NCBI RefSeq assembly: GCF_011075055.1
Contig: NC_058149.1
Span: 15,382,449-15,446,448 of the forward strand
Direction of reading: 5' to 3'
DNA length: 64,000 nucleotides
From: Mangifera indica
Lineage: Eukaryota; Streptophyta; Magnoliopsida; Sapindales; Anacardiaceae
Position 1 is the stretch's first letter; every line of letters begins with the position of its first letter. Positions 10,736 to 24,000 of this stretch are shown here, one piece after another. Position numbers and translations under genes: made by a program. The notes beneath the pieces are model-generated. The model made no database searches. It was not told the DNA's origin and saw only the letters and a list, made by a program, of their open reading frames with translations.

Positions 10736-11286
10736 AATATTGTCCAACTCTCTGCTATCAACAAAATTACACACATAGACACCCCAAATGGCAAAACAAT
10801 ATTTCTCAACTTCAAAATCATCATTTATAATATAGATCCAAGGAACTAAAAGCCTAAAACATGCAATATATCAAGGATGATACCCTTTACCTTATTTCAA
10901 GCCAATTTTTTGCAAGTTGACTTCCTTTTTCTTGTCTTGCTTCCTTTATCACCAAAATCACCTTAAATCAACACCAAAACATATTAACATATTCATATAA
11001 CATGCTTCCAATACATATGTAAGCATAGGTAAAGGGAAAAGGAATAGATCTTTTGGTTACCAAGGCTTCCAAAGTGCTTCATTTACTTTTCTTTCCTTAC
11101 TTGTCTTCCAAAACTCCTTTAAATCCTTCCTTTTTCTTCAAAAAGTAAAGAAAAAACATGAAGAAGGCTGCTTTTTCTGGAAGGGACGGAAAAATGATAG
11201 AAAAAGTGTAAAGGTGTCTTTTTTGACTTTTCTCTCCATATATATATATATATTTTTATATCTTTCTCTTTATCTTTTTCTTTTTG

Positions 11287-11290
<4 letters not shown>

Positions 11291-11329
<39 letters not shown>

Positions 11330-11334
11330 CCATA
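11291..11334. repeat. (TA)n microsatellite, about 22 units
   Basis: Uninterrupted TA run within the solo LTR. Confidence 0.95.
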
Positions 11335-11424
11335 CATATATATATATTTAAAATGAGAAGTATCTCAAAACAGGGTCAAAAGACATAATTGCCCCTGGAA
11401 CATACCTGAGGGTATTACAAGTCC

Positions 11425-11660
11425 TGTAAGGGGATATATGTGATTCTCTTAGACAAATCCCACATCAGCAAAACACGGAAAAGATGTTAGATCTGCCTAT
11501 ACTCTGTCTATGTATCTCACATTGGTTAGAGGTGAAAAAATTTGATCAATTTAATAGTTTATGAGCTCTTTAAGCTGTAAAGACACATTTTGGATTGTAA
11601 ACCCTATAAGTCATAATAGACAATGTGTTCAAAATAGAGAATATTTTGACAGTAGACTAA
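11425..11660. repeat. Inverted third copy of the 8485-8985 repeat
   Basis: The sequence runs as the reverse complement of the left copies: AGACAAATCCCACATCAG, TCTCACATTGGTTAGAGGTG, GAGCTCTTTAAGCTG and a final ATATTTTGACAGTAGAC. Together with 8485-9148 it forms the arms of an older element of unknown class. Confidence 0.65.
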
Positions 11661-12890
11661 GTTATTGGCCCAAGAATGCACCCCTGCATGGCTTCCACTT
11701 CCTGCACACTGTTGACTTTTGGCCGTACCCCTGTTGCTTGTCTCTGCATGCACATCATTATGTCCTGCAAGTTGGCCCCTTGACAGTTGGACTGCCTCCC
11801 ACATTGCTAGAACAATGAACTACTGGACTGGGTTGTTTGCGCTGGCTCTCCCCCTAGCCTAGACCCTTCCTAGGGCTGGATTCAAGCCGAGCCGAGCTCG
11901 GCTTGCAGCCAGCTCGGGGTCGGCTCGCTTTATTTAGGGGCGGCTCGAGTTCGACTCGTTTTTGGCTCGGTTCGTTTTTAGCTCGGCTCGACTCGTTTTT
12001 CATATCAAAACGACATCGTTTTGTGTATATATATGAATCAAAACGACGTCGTTTTGTATAAAAATTTTTTTAAAAATTTTTAAAAAAATCTGCCCTGCCA
12101 AGCCGAGCCAGCTCGAGCTCGATCGAGTCGAGCAGAGCCCGACTCGTTTCGGGCTCAACCGAGCCGAGCCGAGCCCGAGCTCGAGCTGGCTCGGCTCGAA
12201 TCCAACCCTAACCCTTCCTTGGTTGCTGGATGGTTAGGGTTGACTCCATAACACTCTGTTACAAGTCTTTTGCCCATTTGTCCTGAATTGGACCCTAGCC
12301 CCTTGACTGGCCTGTTTGCTACTCCCGCATGTGCGTACTCCCGAGCTACGCTTGCGGCCTGCTGTGCAGCACGCACCCCCTGTGCTGTTGTTTGCCTGGA
12401 CTCGTGATCACACTGCAGGGCTGAATCTGCATTCACACAATGACATGCTGAACCCGCATTCCTGCTGCGGTGCACCTGATTGTTACGCTGCGACAACCCC
12501 GTGTTGTGCCTGCCAAAATTACCCCTTGACAAATTACATTGAACAGTATCAAATCTAATACATTGCCAACAAAGCAGGCCACAATCTAAAGACTTCAAGT
12601 GATCCTTTGGCGTAGCTGTACCAGAAGCACCATAATCTCTTTTTCCATCCTACAACAACTCTTTTCCAAAAGATAAGACAAATGAAGCATAATGTGATTA
12701 TATGTTGATGAACTCCTGCCAGAAACAGTATCGCTATAATTGTCCCTAAAAAGGGGCACTGTATGCACCTGCTATGACTTTCAGATGATCCATGGCATGC
12801 CATGTCTACATATTCAGCTAGGTTGATCAAAATTAGAGGACAAGAGTTGCACAGAATTGACAAAGCTTCCACCTAACCCAAACTTTGGTA
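11661..12890. other. GC-richer repeat-like stretch interrupted by a MITE
   Basis: Apart from the MITE at 11871-12210, this stretch is clearly richer in G and C than its surroundings. It shows modest open frames on the minus strand (about 12155-12598), with text such as GVRAAQQAASVAREYAHAG. I do not recognise a domain. A degenerate retrotransposon gag region is possible but not shown. Confidence 0.35.
11871..12210. mobile_element. hAT-type MITE, 340 bp, with AGCTCG-rich arms
   Basis: Terminal inverted repeats start TAGGGCTGGATTCAAGCCGA (left) and, read inward, TAGGGTTGGATTCGAGCCGA (right). The 8-bp target duplication ACCCTTCC is perfect (11863-11870 and 12211-12218), which is the hAT size. 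The centre contains two near-identical 16-base palindromes, AAAACGACATCGTTTT (12007-12022) and AAAACGACGTCGTTTT (12040-12055). A partial relative starts at 63242. Confidence 0.9.
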
Positions 12891-13035
12891 CCATCATCCG
12901 TGACAGTGAATCATCATGAGTTGGAGTTGAAAGCACGATGAAAACCTCAGTGGGCATCATAAGATTTTTTAACTAGACAAGACAATCGTGGAATAAGTAG
13001 ATGGAACAATAATCCTGAAATTGATTATCGGTTTG

Positions 13036-14640
13036 TCACCAGAAATTTCTATAGGAGCATAATCCATCCTTGAAATGGTGGAATCGATTTTGGTCCCTCA
13101 CCACTATTTCTCGATTATAAGTCTTATAGGTGAAATTAATGGCAGAATAAGTGAAAATCAGGAGGCATCTTCCTTGTCTTCCTCATTAATGTGCAGTAAC
13201 ACCGCCAATGTAGAAAGAACACATCCAGCTGCCTTCATCTCTCTACCCATTTCATCTAAAATCTCATATATATCTTTGTATTGATCATGAGATTTATCCC
13301 CGGCAACAAATTCATAAATTTCGTTATTCAGTTCAATAACAGTGCCCCCAGGGATCTTCCTCATCCCCCTTCTGTCCATCACCTCCCTGATATTGATTTC
13401 TTCCCCAAAGTAGCATTTTTGTGTATATGTTGGAAAGTAGTACATAATCAGATTTGTGCATAGGTTTCATTTCCGGTTAACCATTTGGTGATACTCTCCC
13501 CAGGCTTGATTTCACGCAGGCGCAATAAGCTCTAATCAAGGTTGGGCAAACAACTGGGTTTGGTTCAATGAGCATCTCTTGGCCAAACTCATATGCCTCT
13601 TGAACTAATCCAGCTCTGCGTAATATATCTACCATGCTTCCAAAGTGTTCAATTTTAGGTATTATGCCAAAATCTTTTTTCAATAAATCATAATACTCTC
13701 TTCCTTTGTCAACTAATCCGGAATGATTACAAGCAGAGAGCAATCCAACAAAGGTCAGGAGCCACTCCAGCTTCTATCATCTCCTCAAACAAAGCCATAG
13801 CTTCGAAACCATGACCGTCCCTTGCCACCCCAACAATCACAGAAGTCCATGAAACAATAGTTCTCTAGTTCACGTTTCTAAACAACTTCGAAGCTTCATC
13901 AACATCACCACACTTAGCAAACACGTCAATAAGCGCATTACATAACTCCACGCTTTTTTTAGCCTCTCTTTCTAAATAAAATATCCAATCCACTGAGAAA
14001 GTCACGTGCTTCTCTAAGTCGTACACGCAAACAAAACTGAAACCACAGTGATCTCATCTGGACAAACAATACAAATCTGCATCTTCCTGAACAAACCTAT
14101 GGCCTTAGTTGACAAAACCAAACGTGCGTATCCACCAATCATCGCACTTCACGAAACAGAGTCAAACTTTGACATTTCATCAAATACCTTACCAGCAAAC
14201 TCGATCCCTCCTTTTCAGCAACCATACATGTGAACAAAAGTGTTGTGTACATTGATATTATCACCAAAACGGAACTTCAACACCAACCCATGTGTAGACA
14301 TGCCGAAATTCAGGTCCTCAAAACCAGCACAGGCCTTAAGAACAAATGGGTACGTGAATTTATTGGGAAAAACTCCAAATTCGAGCATAGGCTTGTAAAG
14401 TAAAAAATTTGCCTTGAACTTGTTAGTTTGAGCATAAGCTCGTATTACAGTGTTAAATAGTAGTGGATTGAAAATACGATATCGTATTTGGGTGAAAATG
14501 CAAAAGATGAAGCGTAATCTATAACGTTTAGATGGGAGGATGTGGAAGTAAACTTGGTAAGAACTGATGGGTTGTTATGGAGACCCAATTCGATAATGTG
14601 GTATAGACTTGGGTCAGTTTTGAGAGGCTATTGCAAGAAC
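13036..14640 (-). pseudogene. Pentatricopeptide repeat protein pseudogene, PLS class with E and DYW regions
   Basis: Members are organelle RNA-editing or processing factors. Readable pieces on the minus strand run in normal order: NTVIRAYAQTNKFKANFLLY and FTYPFVLKACAGFEDL (14460-14280), VHNTFVHMYGC and VFDEMSKFDSVS (about 14230-14130), then PDEITVVSVLFAC. Next come CNALIDVFAKCGDVDEASKL (about 13955-13890), SACNHSGLVDKGREYYDLLK (13740-13680), the E region with REVMDRRGMRKIPGGTVIEL (about 13385-13325), and the DYW end NREIVVRDQNRFHHFKDGLC to a final NFW and stop (13036-13110). Most of the DYW deaminase core, including the expected HSEKLA and CxDCH signatures, is deleted between 13158 and 13115. 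Stops and frame breaks occur near 13870, 13750, 13990 and 14230. The 5' start is not preserved well enough to place. Confidence 0.88.
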
Positions 14641-14980
14641 GGAGGAGAGATAGGCAGCTCTGCTCTGCTGCTCTTTTGTTGCCCGTTGAAGTTGAAGTAA
14701 TGATTGGGGTGCGAAAGAGTACACCCGATCAAGCAAGGGACATGAGTCTCGTTTTTGAAACTTCAAGGGAGGTGCATGACATTTACCCGGAGCGTTTTCT
14801 TTTATTGCGGATGCCGAGGGTAGATTCAAACAGTTACTTTGCTGTCCACGTCAACAGTGCTCCAACGTTGCTCCGCGTGGTGATAATAGAAGCAGCCACG
14901 TCACCTCTCAATCAACCTCCCTCCGTTTTCTGGACGACAATTTGGAAACTGAAATCACAGTCGTAGCTCTGAAAAAGAAA
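14641..14980. promoter_or_regulatory. Short intergenic region shared by the PPR pseudogene and the AFG1-like gene
   Basis: The two genes are head to head with roughly 340 bp between the first readable PPR codons and the AFG1 start. The stretch is GC-rich for this window and has no obvious TATA box. It probably served both promoters. This rests on position only. Confidence 0.4.
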
Positions 14981-17900
14981 ATGAGAAAATTTTCTTCGAT
15001 GGCTTCGTTACTCTATCTAGGATTGTACATCCAAAGAGGAACTTATAATAAGAAGGTTGGCATAAATGTGCTTCGCTCTTATTCTCGCCTTTTATCTCCA
15101 AAGCCTCCAGGTACCTGGCCTCTTATTATATGCTAGTTAATGCGAAGGTTTTTTTTTTTTTTTTTATGAAAATCAAATTTTGTGATGATGTGAATCACGC
15201 TGGATGATGATAATAAGTATATGCGAAAAGAGTTTGTCTTGGGAATGTAAATATTATTGGTGTCAATAATTTGAGTTTTAATGTTTCTTCGAGCAAAATT
15301 GAGAATAGAAGAGACATGAATTTCTTGATCCATTGAACTTTGAAGAAAAAGAAATCTGTAGTTTTTAACTGCGTAGCTACTTAACGTAACTTCTTACTTA
15401 CCTAGTTCAACATGTAATCTGGTCAATTATTTTAGTGGCTTGTATAATTTACAAAGTGAATTCCTGAATCGATTCCTTTGATCAGGGGATTCTTTTTTTT
15501 TTTTTTTTTAAGTTCCACTTCTTTGATGAATGGCATATTCACTAGACAAAAATGATGGCGGTTGTTGAATTTTCCATGGTATCTTCGTTAATATGGTTTA
15601 AGATTTTATCTCTCAGGACCACTAATGCAGTACAGAAAACTGATTGAGGAGGGGAAGCTGCGGTGGGATCCTAACCAGGAAAGGATTGCTTTGGCATTAG
15701 AGAATTTGCTTGGGAGATTAGAACAATATGAAAAAGATATGGAGGAATATCATGTGATTTTCTGTGTTGCATTGAGTGCCGGATTTGGTGTTCTTGTTAT
15801 TCTTTGACCACCATTATGATTTTTCACATGATTTGCATCCTCTCTTTGCTTTCTTTTAGGTAAACCTAGCCAACTGGGAGAAAAAAAGAGAGTATGAGAG
15901 GCGCAAGCTATTGATGGAGGAAGCTGAGCTAAAGCAGCAGGGAGATCTGTTGGGTTCAGTAAACAAGAATAGGAATCAAATATTGGAAAGATTGATGCTT
16001 TGGTGAGGCATTTCTGGTTCTGTCATGACATGTTTTTGACCAACCCTCCAGTTTACCATAAAATATATGTTTATATTTGGGTAGAGCATAGTAATATTGT
16101 TGCATATTTTGATGACTCCGTACTTTTTGTGCATGGATGTAATCAAGAATAAATATCATTGAGTTAATTCAAGAAAAACTATAGCATAGAATTAGCTGAA
16201 ATTATTCGTTTTGACTGAGTTAATTGGTCTCTTCTGTTTCCCTTACTAGAGGCAAGATTCCCAAAAATTAATATGCTGTTAAATCAGTTTTTAACTTCCT
16301 AAATAAACTATAGCAAATACTGCCAAAGATTAGGAAACCTCAGAAATTATCATGGATGCTTTCTATATTCTATGGCCATGGGCTTTTCAATATTAAAGGC
16401 ATGCATCTTTGGTGATTTTTCTTGAGGATATTGAAACAAAGTTGATATCAACACTGGAGAAGTTTTAATGGCTTTTTTTTGGTAAGTAGAAGTTCTAATG
16501 GTGCCTTGTCTGATTAAATGGAACCTCTTTTGATTCAGGAAAAAACCTAGAAATGTAGAATCAGGAGTGGGTAAATGGGTTTCATACCTTAACCGAGAAA
16601 GGAAGTTGGATTCTCTTGTTGGGCGGCGTCCAACTGCTCCTCCAGCCCCGAAAGGAGTATATATATATGGCAATGTTGGAAGTGGTATGTTGGTGGATCT
16701 TTTTTGCGCTTATTTTTGAAGCCTGGGCATACAAGATAAAATACTTAATTACACATTGGACAATATGAAAGAATTGGTTTCTGATCTGATAACATGGTAT
16801 TGTTCCATAAATCATTTTTTGTTGTCATTCAAATAAATCATTTGCAGTGGAGATTGCTAGTTGCTTTTAAATCTATTTCTGAGCTTTTCATTTAATCTTG
16901 TTGACTTATGAATGTGCATATTCACAAGAATATAATAAACTAAAGAAATTGTTCCATGCAGGCAAAACCATGCTTATGGACATGTTTTATTGTGGCACTC
17001 AAAGAATTGTTAAACATCGACGAAGGTTTCATTTTCATGAGGTAAACTCTTGATTATTTTGCTGAAATCCTGAAAGTTCCTTGCATTCAGATATAAATTT
17101 AAATTTATTTTGATAAATGAAAGAATATACATTTTTACTAAAAAGGTTTTTTTCCCTACAGTTTGAGATTGCTGTCCTTTGATGGTAATTCTTAGGATTT
17201 TAAATTTTCTTTGCATGCTATTAATAGGTGGCAGTATATGTAATGTGCACTTGATTCCATTTATTAAAAGTATGTTTTTGCAGGCTATGCTCAAAATTAA
17301 TGAACATATGCACCAGTTCTGGAAAAATCAAGTGGAGGAAAAGTCTTTGCAATCTAACATATCTAGTTGGATTACGAGTCTTCCATTCGATATGAAAGTT
17401 AAGGAATGGGTAGCTGCAGAAGAAAGATATAAGCAGGATGTTCAGATGAAAGATATTCTTCCTGCGGTAGCTGATAAGTTTCTTATGGAGTGGCATGCAG
17501 ATCAAAGAGGGGCCAGCATTCTTTGTTTTGATGAGATACAGGTGATGATACATTTATAAAGGGTCTGGTTTTCATTTATGTCATTGACTTCACATTTGTA
17601 ATGTCCTTTTGCACTCTTGCTTCAATGCAAATCTATTGCTCAGGTATCATATGTTAACACTTTTACATTTCGCAATCAAATATATATGGGTTTATTCCTT
17701 ACTCTGAAGTTCAGTGATGAGATCCTTCCTGTAGCTGTCTGTAATTTGTTTGCAAAAATCCATGTTCTAGAGGTCATATTAAGGCAGAGCTCTGCTGATG
17801 ACCAAGACCAGGGTTGTCACTGTACAAAACAGCATGCTATTTCACTTTGATATTACCCTGACATAGTGATAGCCAAGAACTCTCTGCATTTTCCAAAAGA

Positions 17901-20900
17901 TGAATTAGTATTATGTGGGAATATTCACTATTGTTTATCACTATCCAGAACCTGTTGCTAAAGGAACCAGCTTATGGAATTGGCAACTCTTCATGACATA
18001 AATGTTTTGCTTTCTAGTACAGACTGTGGATGTGTTCGCTATTGTAGCCTTATCCGGAATTTTGAGCAGATTGTTGAGTACTGGAACTGTTCTTGTGGCC
18101 ACGAGTAACAGAGCACCACATGATTTAAATCAGGTATGTTGCTGATTGATGTTGATGAATGCAAGAGCTTAATTGACCAGAACTTGCATTCAAATTCCCC
18201 ATTATGTTGATAAAATTTCAATAAATTGAGTTTGTTGTCATCGAATCCCCCTGTTTTATTTACTGTTATGATAAGTTGTGTATGTGGTTTGTATGTCTGA
18301 TCCATTTTTAAGGTTAAATAGTATTATTGTTGGTCCTTGTCATTAAGTGTATGCTATTGGATGTAGTGGTTATTTCACATACACAATGCATAGAAACATT
18401 ACAACAGGTTTCAGAAAAAATCCTTCTCATGCAGGATGGGATGCAGTGGGAGTTATTTCAAAAATTTGTTTCAAAATTGGAGAAGCATTGTGAGATTATT
18501 GCAATTGGAAGTGAAATCGATTACCGTCGCCTTATAGCACAAAGATGTATGGACCAGGTGAGATATTATCATGGTTGGTTTCTTCTTTATCTGTTATCTA
18601 CCATCAAGATTTTTAGTCTAAGAATTATCTTGACATCATAACACCAGTTGATTTTGTATAGATTTTAATATCTTCCACAACCTTTCATGTTCAACCTTTT
18701 GGAGGCCAAATGAGAACTATCTAGATGGCTTTTCTCGGTCTTAATTTTCCGTCATTTACTTAGATTTAGGAAGAACTCAAGTCCTCTATATCATGATAGT
18801 TCAGTGAAATATGAAAAAAGGATTTTGAAAGATTAAGACTACATATGGAAACATTTTCGTTAAATTTCCAAGCTTTTTCTGGTTGGAGTATCTAAATCTT
18901 AGCTTGTAATCATGCTTTAATTTTTTCTTTCCCAGTGTAATATAACTTTGAGAAATAAAAAGTCAGGTTCCAGTTTTTGACAATTCTCTGAGGATGCTAT
19001 TGCTGTCTGTTTAGTTTTTGAGATTATCGTCTCATATATGCAGGTCCACTACTTCTGGCCCTTGGATGGTGGTGCTCTGACGGCATTTGAGACAATGTGG
19101 GAGCAAGTCACAAACCAGTTGGGAGGAAAAATCACGTCCTATACCATCCCGGTGATGTTTGGGAGGTACTTTTCAGTCTTAAATACACAAATTTAATCAA
19201 TTTACTCTTCCCAAATTAAAGTACACTTTTTTGTTCTCAACCAGAACATTGGAAGTTCCTCAAAGCTGTAATGGAGTGGCACGCTTAACATTCGAGTATC
19301 TATGTAGTCGCCCGGTAATAGACTTGCCTTTTTGTATGAATTTGTGATTTTTGTTCATAATTTTTGTATATGGTCAACAAATCATTTATAAGTTAATTGC
19401 TGTATATAGCCACACTGTCCACACATCTTCAAATATATGGGTGTGTGTGTTTTTCTGTGTATAAATCCTCATTTTATTACTAATCTTTTGTTTATCCATT
19501 TATTTGCTAAATTGATAACTTTTATCTGCCAGGTTTTTTAACATCTTAGGTGAGCTTAATATCTCAAAAGCTCATCAGACTCTTCTTTTGGTGACTTTAG
19601 AAGATGGCAAGGCATTTGAATTATTTGACAATTTCTTTTCCTTTTTTCTTTAGCCTAGGCTTGTTTGTGGTTCGCTCACTTTACCTTTCCTGGATGGTGT
19701 TATTAACTTTATTGTCCAATGTCAGTTAGGTGCAGCAGATTACATTGCAGTAGCACAAAACTATCACACTGTTTTCATCTCTGACATTCCAGTAATGAGT
19801 ATGCGAATTCGTGACAAGGTATGTTAGCAACATTTTAATGCTTCAAGCGCCAAGCTTGGTGTTGGATATTTGATATAAATGAGCTAAGGAACAGTATTTG
19901 GGAGTTCCATTGCAGAAACTGCTTTCTACTTTAAGTACTTCTATAGATTTGGAATCTTGTTTCAATTCCTATGATCAACTATGATTGACTTACAGTTAAT
20001 TTCATTCTTGTTGCTGCTGATATTAACATGCTTCACTTTCAGGCACGTAGGTTTATCACCCTAATTGATGAGCTATACAACTATCATTGCTGCCTCGTCT
20101 GTTCTGCAGCTTCTTCTATTGATGATTTATTTCAAGGAACTGAAGAGGGTACACTTTTTGATTTGGAAAGGTAGGTATTTTATTCTATACCAGGTGGCTT
20201 TATAATCATTTGTTTCTCATCTGCATAGAATACTCTGCCTAAATGTTTCTGGATCTCAATAAATTGTTTTTCAACTGTAGCTTTTAATTCTGTAATTATT
20301 ACTTCTTCCTGTAGATGTAAAAATGAAGAATTTTGATTTTTAGACTGAGTTGCAATTTGGCAATGTTACATATTTTCCTTTTTTATAAATGTTTATGAAT
20401 GCACCTCAAGAATTTTCAAAATCTAGGGGTTCTGAATTCATATGTATATGACTAACATGGGCATCTCCACTTGAATTTCAGTTTCCAGTTTGAAACAGAG
20501 ATAGAGGGAGGGAAACTTCGCCGAAATGTTTTGGCAGAAGGCTCTGTGAGTTCAGGGGGTTCACCCACTGGTATAATTTCCATGCTATCTGGACAAGAAG
20601 AGATGTTTGCCTTCCGCCGAGCAGTAAGTAGAGTTCTTCTTTTCTCAAATATTGTTTTGTTTGTTGGTGCCCTCACCCCTCTCTTAAGAAAATATGTTTG
20701 TTGAGCTGATCCAAAAAATATTTCTTTTTAACATTTGAACAATGATACCGTGGCTTGCTTGGTCAGTGTTTTTTTATATTAAGCACAAAAGCATCATGTT
20801 TCTTTATCAGTGATTCCTTACTGTGTACCTATCTGATGATTCATAATATTTACTGGTTAACAAGAAATTGTTATATATATAGCCTTTATGCCAAAAACAT

Positions 20901-21050
20901 ATGTTAAACATAAAATTGATCATATATTTAGTTAACAGAAACAAGTTGTCAATGTAGGTCTCTCGCTTGATTGAAATGCAGACACCTCTATACCTGGAAG
21001 GAGTTCATTCTCTTCATCCATTTTTCCAAAACAAAATCAAGAGTATGTAA
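14981..21050 (+). CDS. AFG1-like AAA ATPase (LACE1 family), 14 exons, 591 aa
   Basis: A mitochondrial P-loop ATPase family linked to turnover of respiratory-chain subunits (yeast Afg1, human LACE1). The coding exons are 14981-15110, 15617-15753, 15860-16002, 16539-16684, 16962-17041, 17284-17541, 18023-18133, 18435-18557, 19044-19165, 19245-19314, 19726-19818, 20043-20170, 20482-20623 and 20958-21050. All junctions are GT/AG and the frame stays open throughout. Walker A is GNVGSGKT (about residues 181-188), Walker B ILCFDEIQ (291-298), and the sensor-like VATSNRAP is near 324-330. The N-terminus (SMASLLYLGLYIQRG, with Arg and Ser and few acids) suits a mitochondrial presequence. A second in-frame ATG at 14999 could also serve as start. 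It ends LEGVHSLHPFFQNKIKSM. It appears intact, and its coding length is normal for plant members. Confidence 0.93.
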
Positions 21051-24000
21051 ATAGTCATGCAAGTGCCTTCTCGATCCCAATCATTGATCAAGAGAATAAA
21101 TCCATTGTGCTTATAGGGACCCCTTTCAACCATGCATATGCAGAAGAATGCTTGCCCTTCCTCATTTTCTATTTATTTTATTCTATTATGATTTAACCAT
21201 TTTCAATTGGTTATTATGAGGATGGATGCAGAAATGTCTTGTAAGAAAAGATGTTATTCATATAGTACTAAGTGACAAGTTGACATCTGAACTCTGTACA
21301 TGATTCACATTTGTCCCTTTTGATTTAATAATCTAGAATTTTCAGTGGATGCCCGCCCTAATTTTGGATTCATACTGGGTGCTCTTGACTGTCATTTCAC
21401 TGCCAAAAAAAACTACAGACAAAAAAACAGTGTGGCCATTTTAGGATTATCTTAATATAATAACCCCATTTGACATTGAAGTTGTTGAATATGACCTCAT
21501 TTGATCTTGCATGGAGGTACCGAAATGGTATTATTTTAATGAATATCTCTCCTCTAACCTTAGTACTTTTGCTTAATTTTTTTCTTCATTCTCTATATGA
21601 ATCCATACACTGATTCAATGGATTGGTAGTTCTCTCCCTATACATGTGTGCCAATCTTAATTTTATTCATCGCTTTCTGTCACTGCTTTGTCTATATGGA
21701 ATAGTTGAAGCTGATATCACATGCATGCCATATGCAAGAGGCTTAGAGTCTTATGGCCATGGAATGAGGTCAGTTTTCTTTTCTAGAATTGCCAGTTAAG
21801 TTGTTGAAATATATTGGCTGATTATTCTTCTTTTAAAAGTTGTGTATGACATTTGGGAACTTAATTCTTTTCAATTTGGTCTAGAAGTGATTAACTAATA
21901 ACTAATCAGGAAAGCAGATAGTTGTACAATATAAATATCACTTGATTCATTGCCAATCTTGTCCCATTATTCACTTCACCGCACAAGATGTTCACAATTT
22001 TCTTTCTTTTTGCTGTGCTCTCCCCTAGATAGTAACTAGCCATGTGAATGTGATGTGATAGAGTTACAGTTCTAAATATAAGAACCTTTCTGCTTTGTTA
22101 AGTGACTCTGCATAATCACTGCATGTGGGATATTATATTAAGAATAGTGGATGTCTTTGTTTTAAGATCTTTCATTATCATCTTTAAGGTGAAAAAAGTA
22201 ATGATTATGATGACTTGGATATGCATGGTTGAAGCACATTTATAATAATGTATTTTGCATAGACATTACTGCACCACTTTGAGATAACCATCCTGCCATT
22301 AAGTCACTAACCACATGATAAGATTCATTAAAGATTGTTTAATTACTTGGCCATAACACAAGGGTAGGTGTCATTTTTTAAGATTGAATTTCCTGACCGG
22401 CTTGTTCTAAGAGCTCCTCAATATTGTCAGCAAGTACATAAATGAGTGAACAGCCAATTGTGGGTGGCTGCACTGGAGGATTCAGATCTAGCCTTGTTTG
22501 AGTTGATTATAATATTTCATCATTGGAGTGTGAGTGGCATTTGTTTCTTTTGATACTGTCCACTTATTCAAGTGGAAGTCAATTTTGTGAGGAAATAAAA
22601 CTTATGTTTTACTTGGTTGTACCACTGAATTCTCTGTGCCATGGGAGGCTTGGCAGCTAAAAACTATATTAAAATTGACTTGATAAAGTCGCCTGGTGTG
22701 TGTGTGTGTGTGTGTGTATAAAATACTTTAGCTTAATAATCTATGCATTTATACTTTTATTAAGATGTAAAATTTTATTAAGAGACTGGGCAGAAGCTTT
22801 CTTGATCACTACTTCGTTTGATGATAACATGCATCACATTACTGTGGTCAATGAACCTTGAAGCTTATGAGACTGCAAATTAACGCTCTAGAGGAAGCAG
22901 AAGGATCAGTGTCTGCAAAACCATGTCTGTGCATAAGATATCCACAGCATGTTTGTATTATTGGTTCTTGATCCCAAGTTCAAAAGTTACGAAGCATATC
23001 GCCATATTCCTAGAAATCTAGCTGAATAAGCATGTACTGATAATGTTATGGAGCAATGAAGTGATTGATGTGTTGGAAGCATTAAATTTTGATGCTTATC
23101 CAATCAGTAGTGTTCCATGTTGACAATTGCATATTGAATTATAGATAGAATTTGGGGCAATTCATTGAAGAGGTTCAATTGTGATGATCAAACCGATGTT
23201 TTTAGTGCAGTTAGGTCCACCTATATATTATCGATAATATCATTAATTTACAAGTAATTGCATAATTGATTACTAAAACTTTAATATAATAAATGTGGAT
23301 AAATTTTATTGTTATGGAAAGTTGAGGGTTGTGTGCTCCTAATAAGATAGAAAATGATTTATATCCTGTAATGACAGGGAATGAAAATCATAATTAAATC
23401 CTAAAATCACAGTTGTTATGGAAAGTGGAGGGTTGTGCCCTAATTTGGTAAGAAATGATTCATATAAATAAGAATGGTATGTTACAAAGATTATGGTAAG
23501 AGTTTTCTGTCATGCATTGTAGATAATATGGACGAAATTGACCAGTGTCGTTTCAATGTGTGACTAAAGAGCACAACAAATAGATCAAAAGATTGGGAAT
23601 TAAATCAACCAACGTAAGCTCTTATTGACTTGTGGTAGATACAATATGTCACAAATAGACTTCAGGATGTGGATATTTTGAATAGGAATGTATCTTTTTT
23701 CATCGATTTAAAGTGTGAATTTAATTTTACAGTCAATTTCTGATTCAATTCCATGATTAACACTACTTCAACAGTCTTTCGGCCTTTTATGAGCTCAATA
23801 TTATGGGAAGGTTTTGCTTCTAACTTTGTCACATCCAATGGATGATAGTACAAACTCATGAATTGATAGTGGACGAGCATGATTAAAAAGCCTTTTATTT
23901 TAAAGATTAAGCAGAACATGTATAATTAAGCATTATCTTGGGCAATTTAACAGAATATTGAGACAGTAATTCCAGAAATTTTGAGAATGACAGTCATTAG

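Larger units (their letters stand above)
9149..11419. mobile_element. Solo LTR, 2271 bp
   Basis: Begins TGTAACATCCCTCCC and ends GGGTATTACA, with the 5-bp target duplication AGTCC on both sides (9144-9148 and 11420-11424). No internal retrotransposon genes are present, so this is a single LTR left by recombination between two LTRs. It contains a polypyrimidine tract (about 10030-10125), a roughly 184-bp tandem repeat (10215-10735) and a TA microsatellite (11291-11334). Its inner part, with repeated CTACTGCGAGCGG-like phrases (9825-9900), has a decayed relative near 62215-62275. The long LTR length fits a large gypsy element, but the class is inferred. Confidence 0.85.

Noticed and set aside
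12155..12598. Calling the GC-rich stretch a copia gag gene
   Set aside because: No zinc knuckle or capsid signature could be read; kept only as an unknown remnant.
20471..20704. ORF on both strands around 20.5 kb
   Set aside because: The plus strand is exon 13 of the AFG1-like gene reading into its intron; the minus strand is its shadow.
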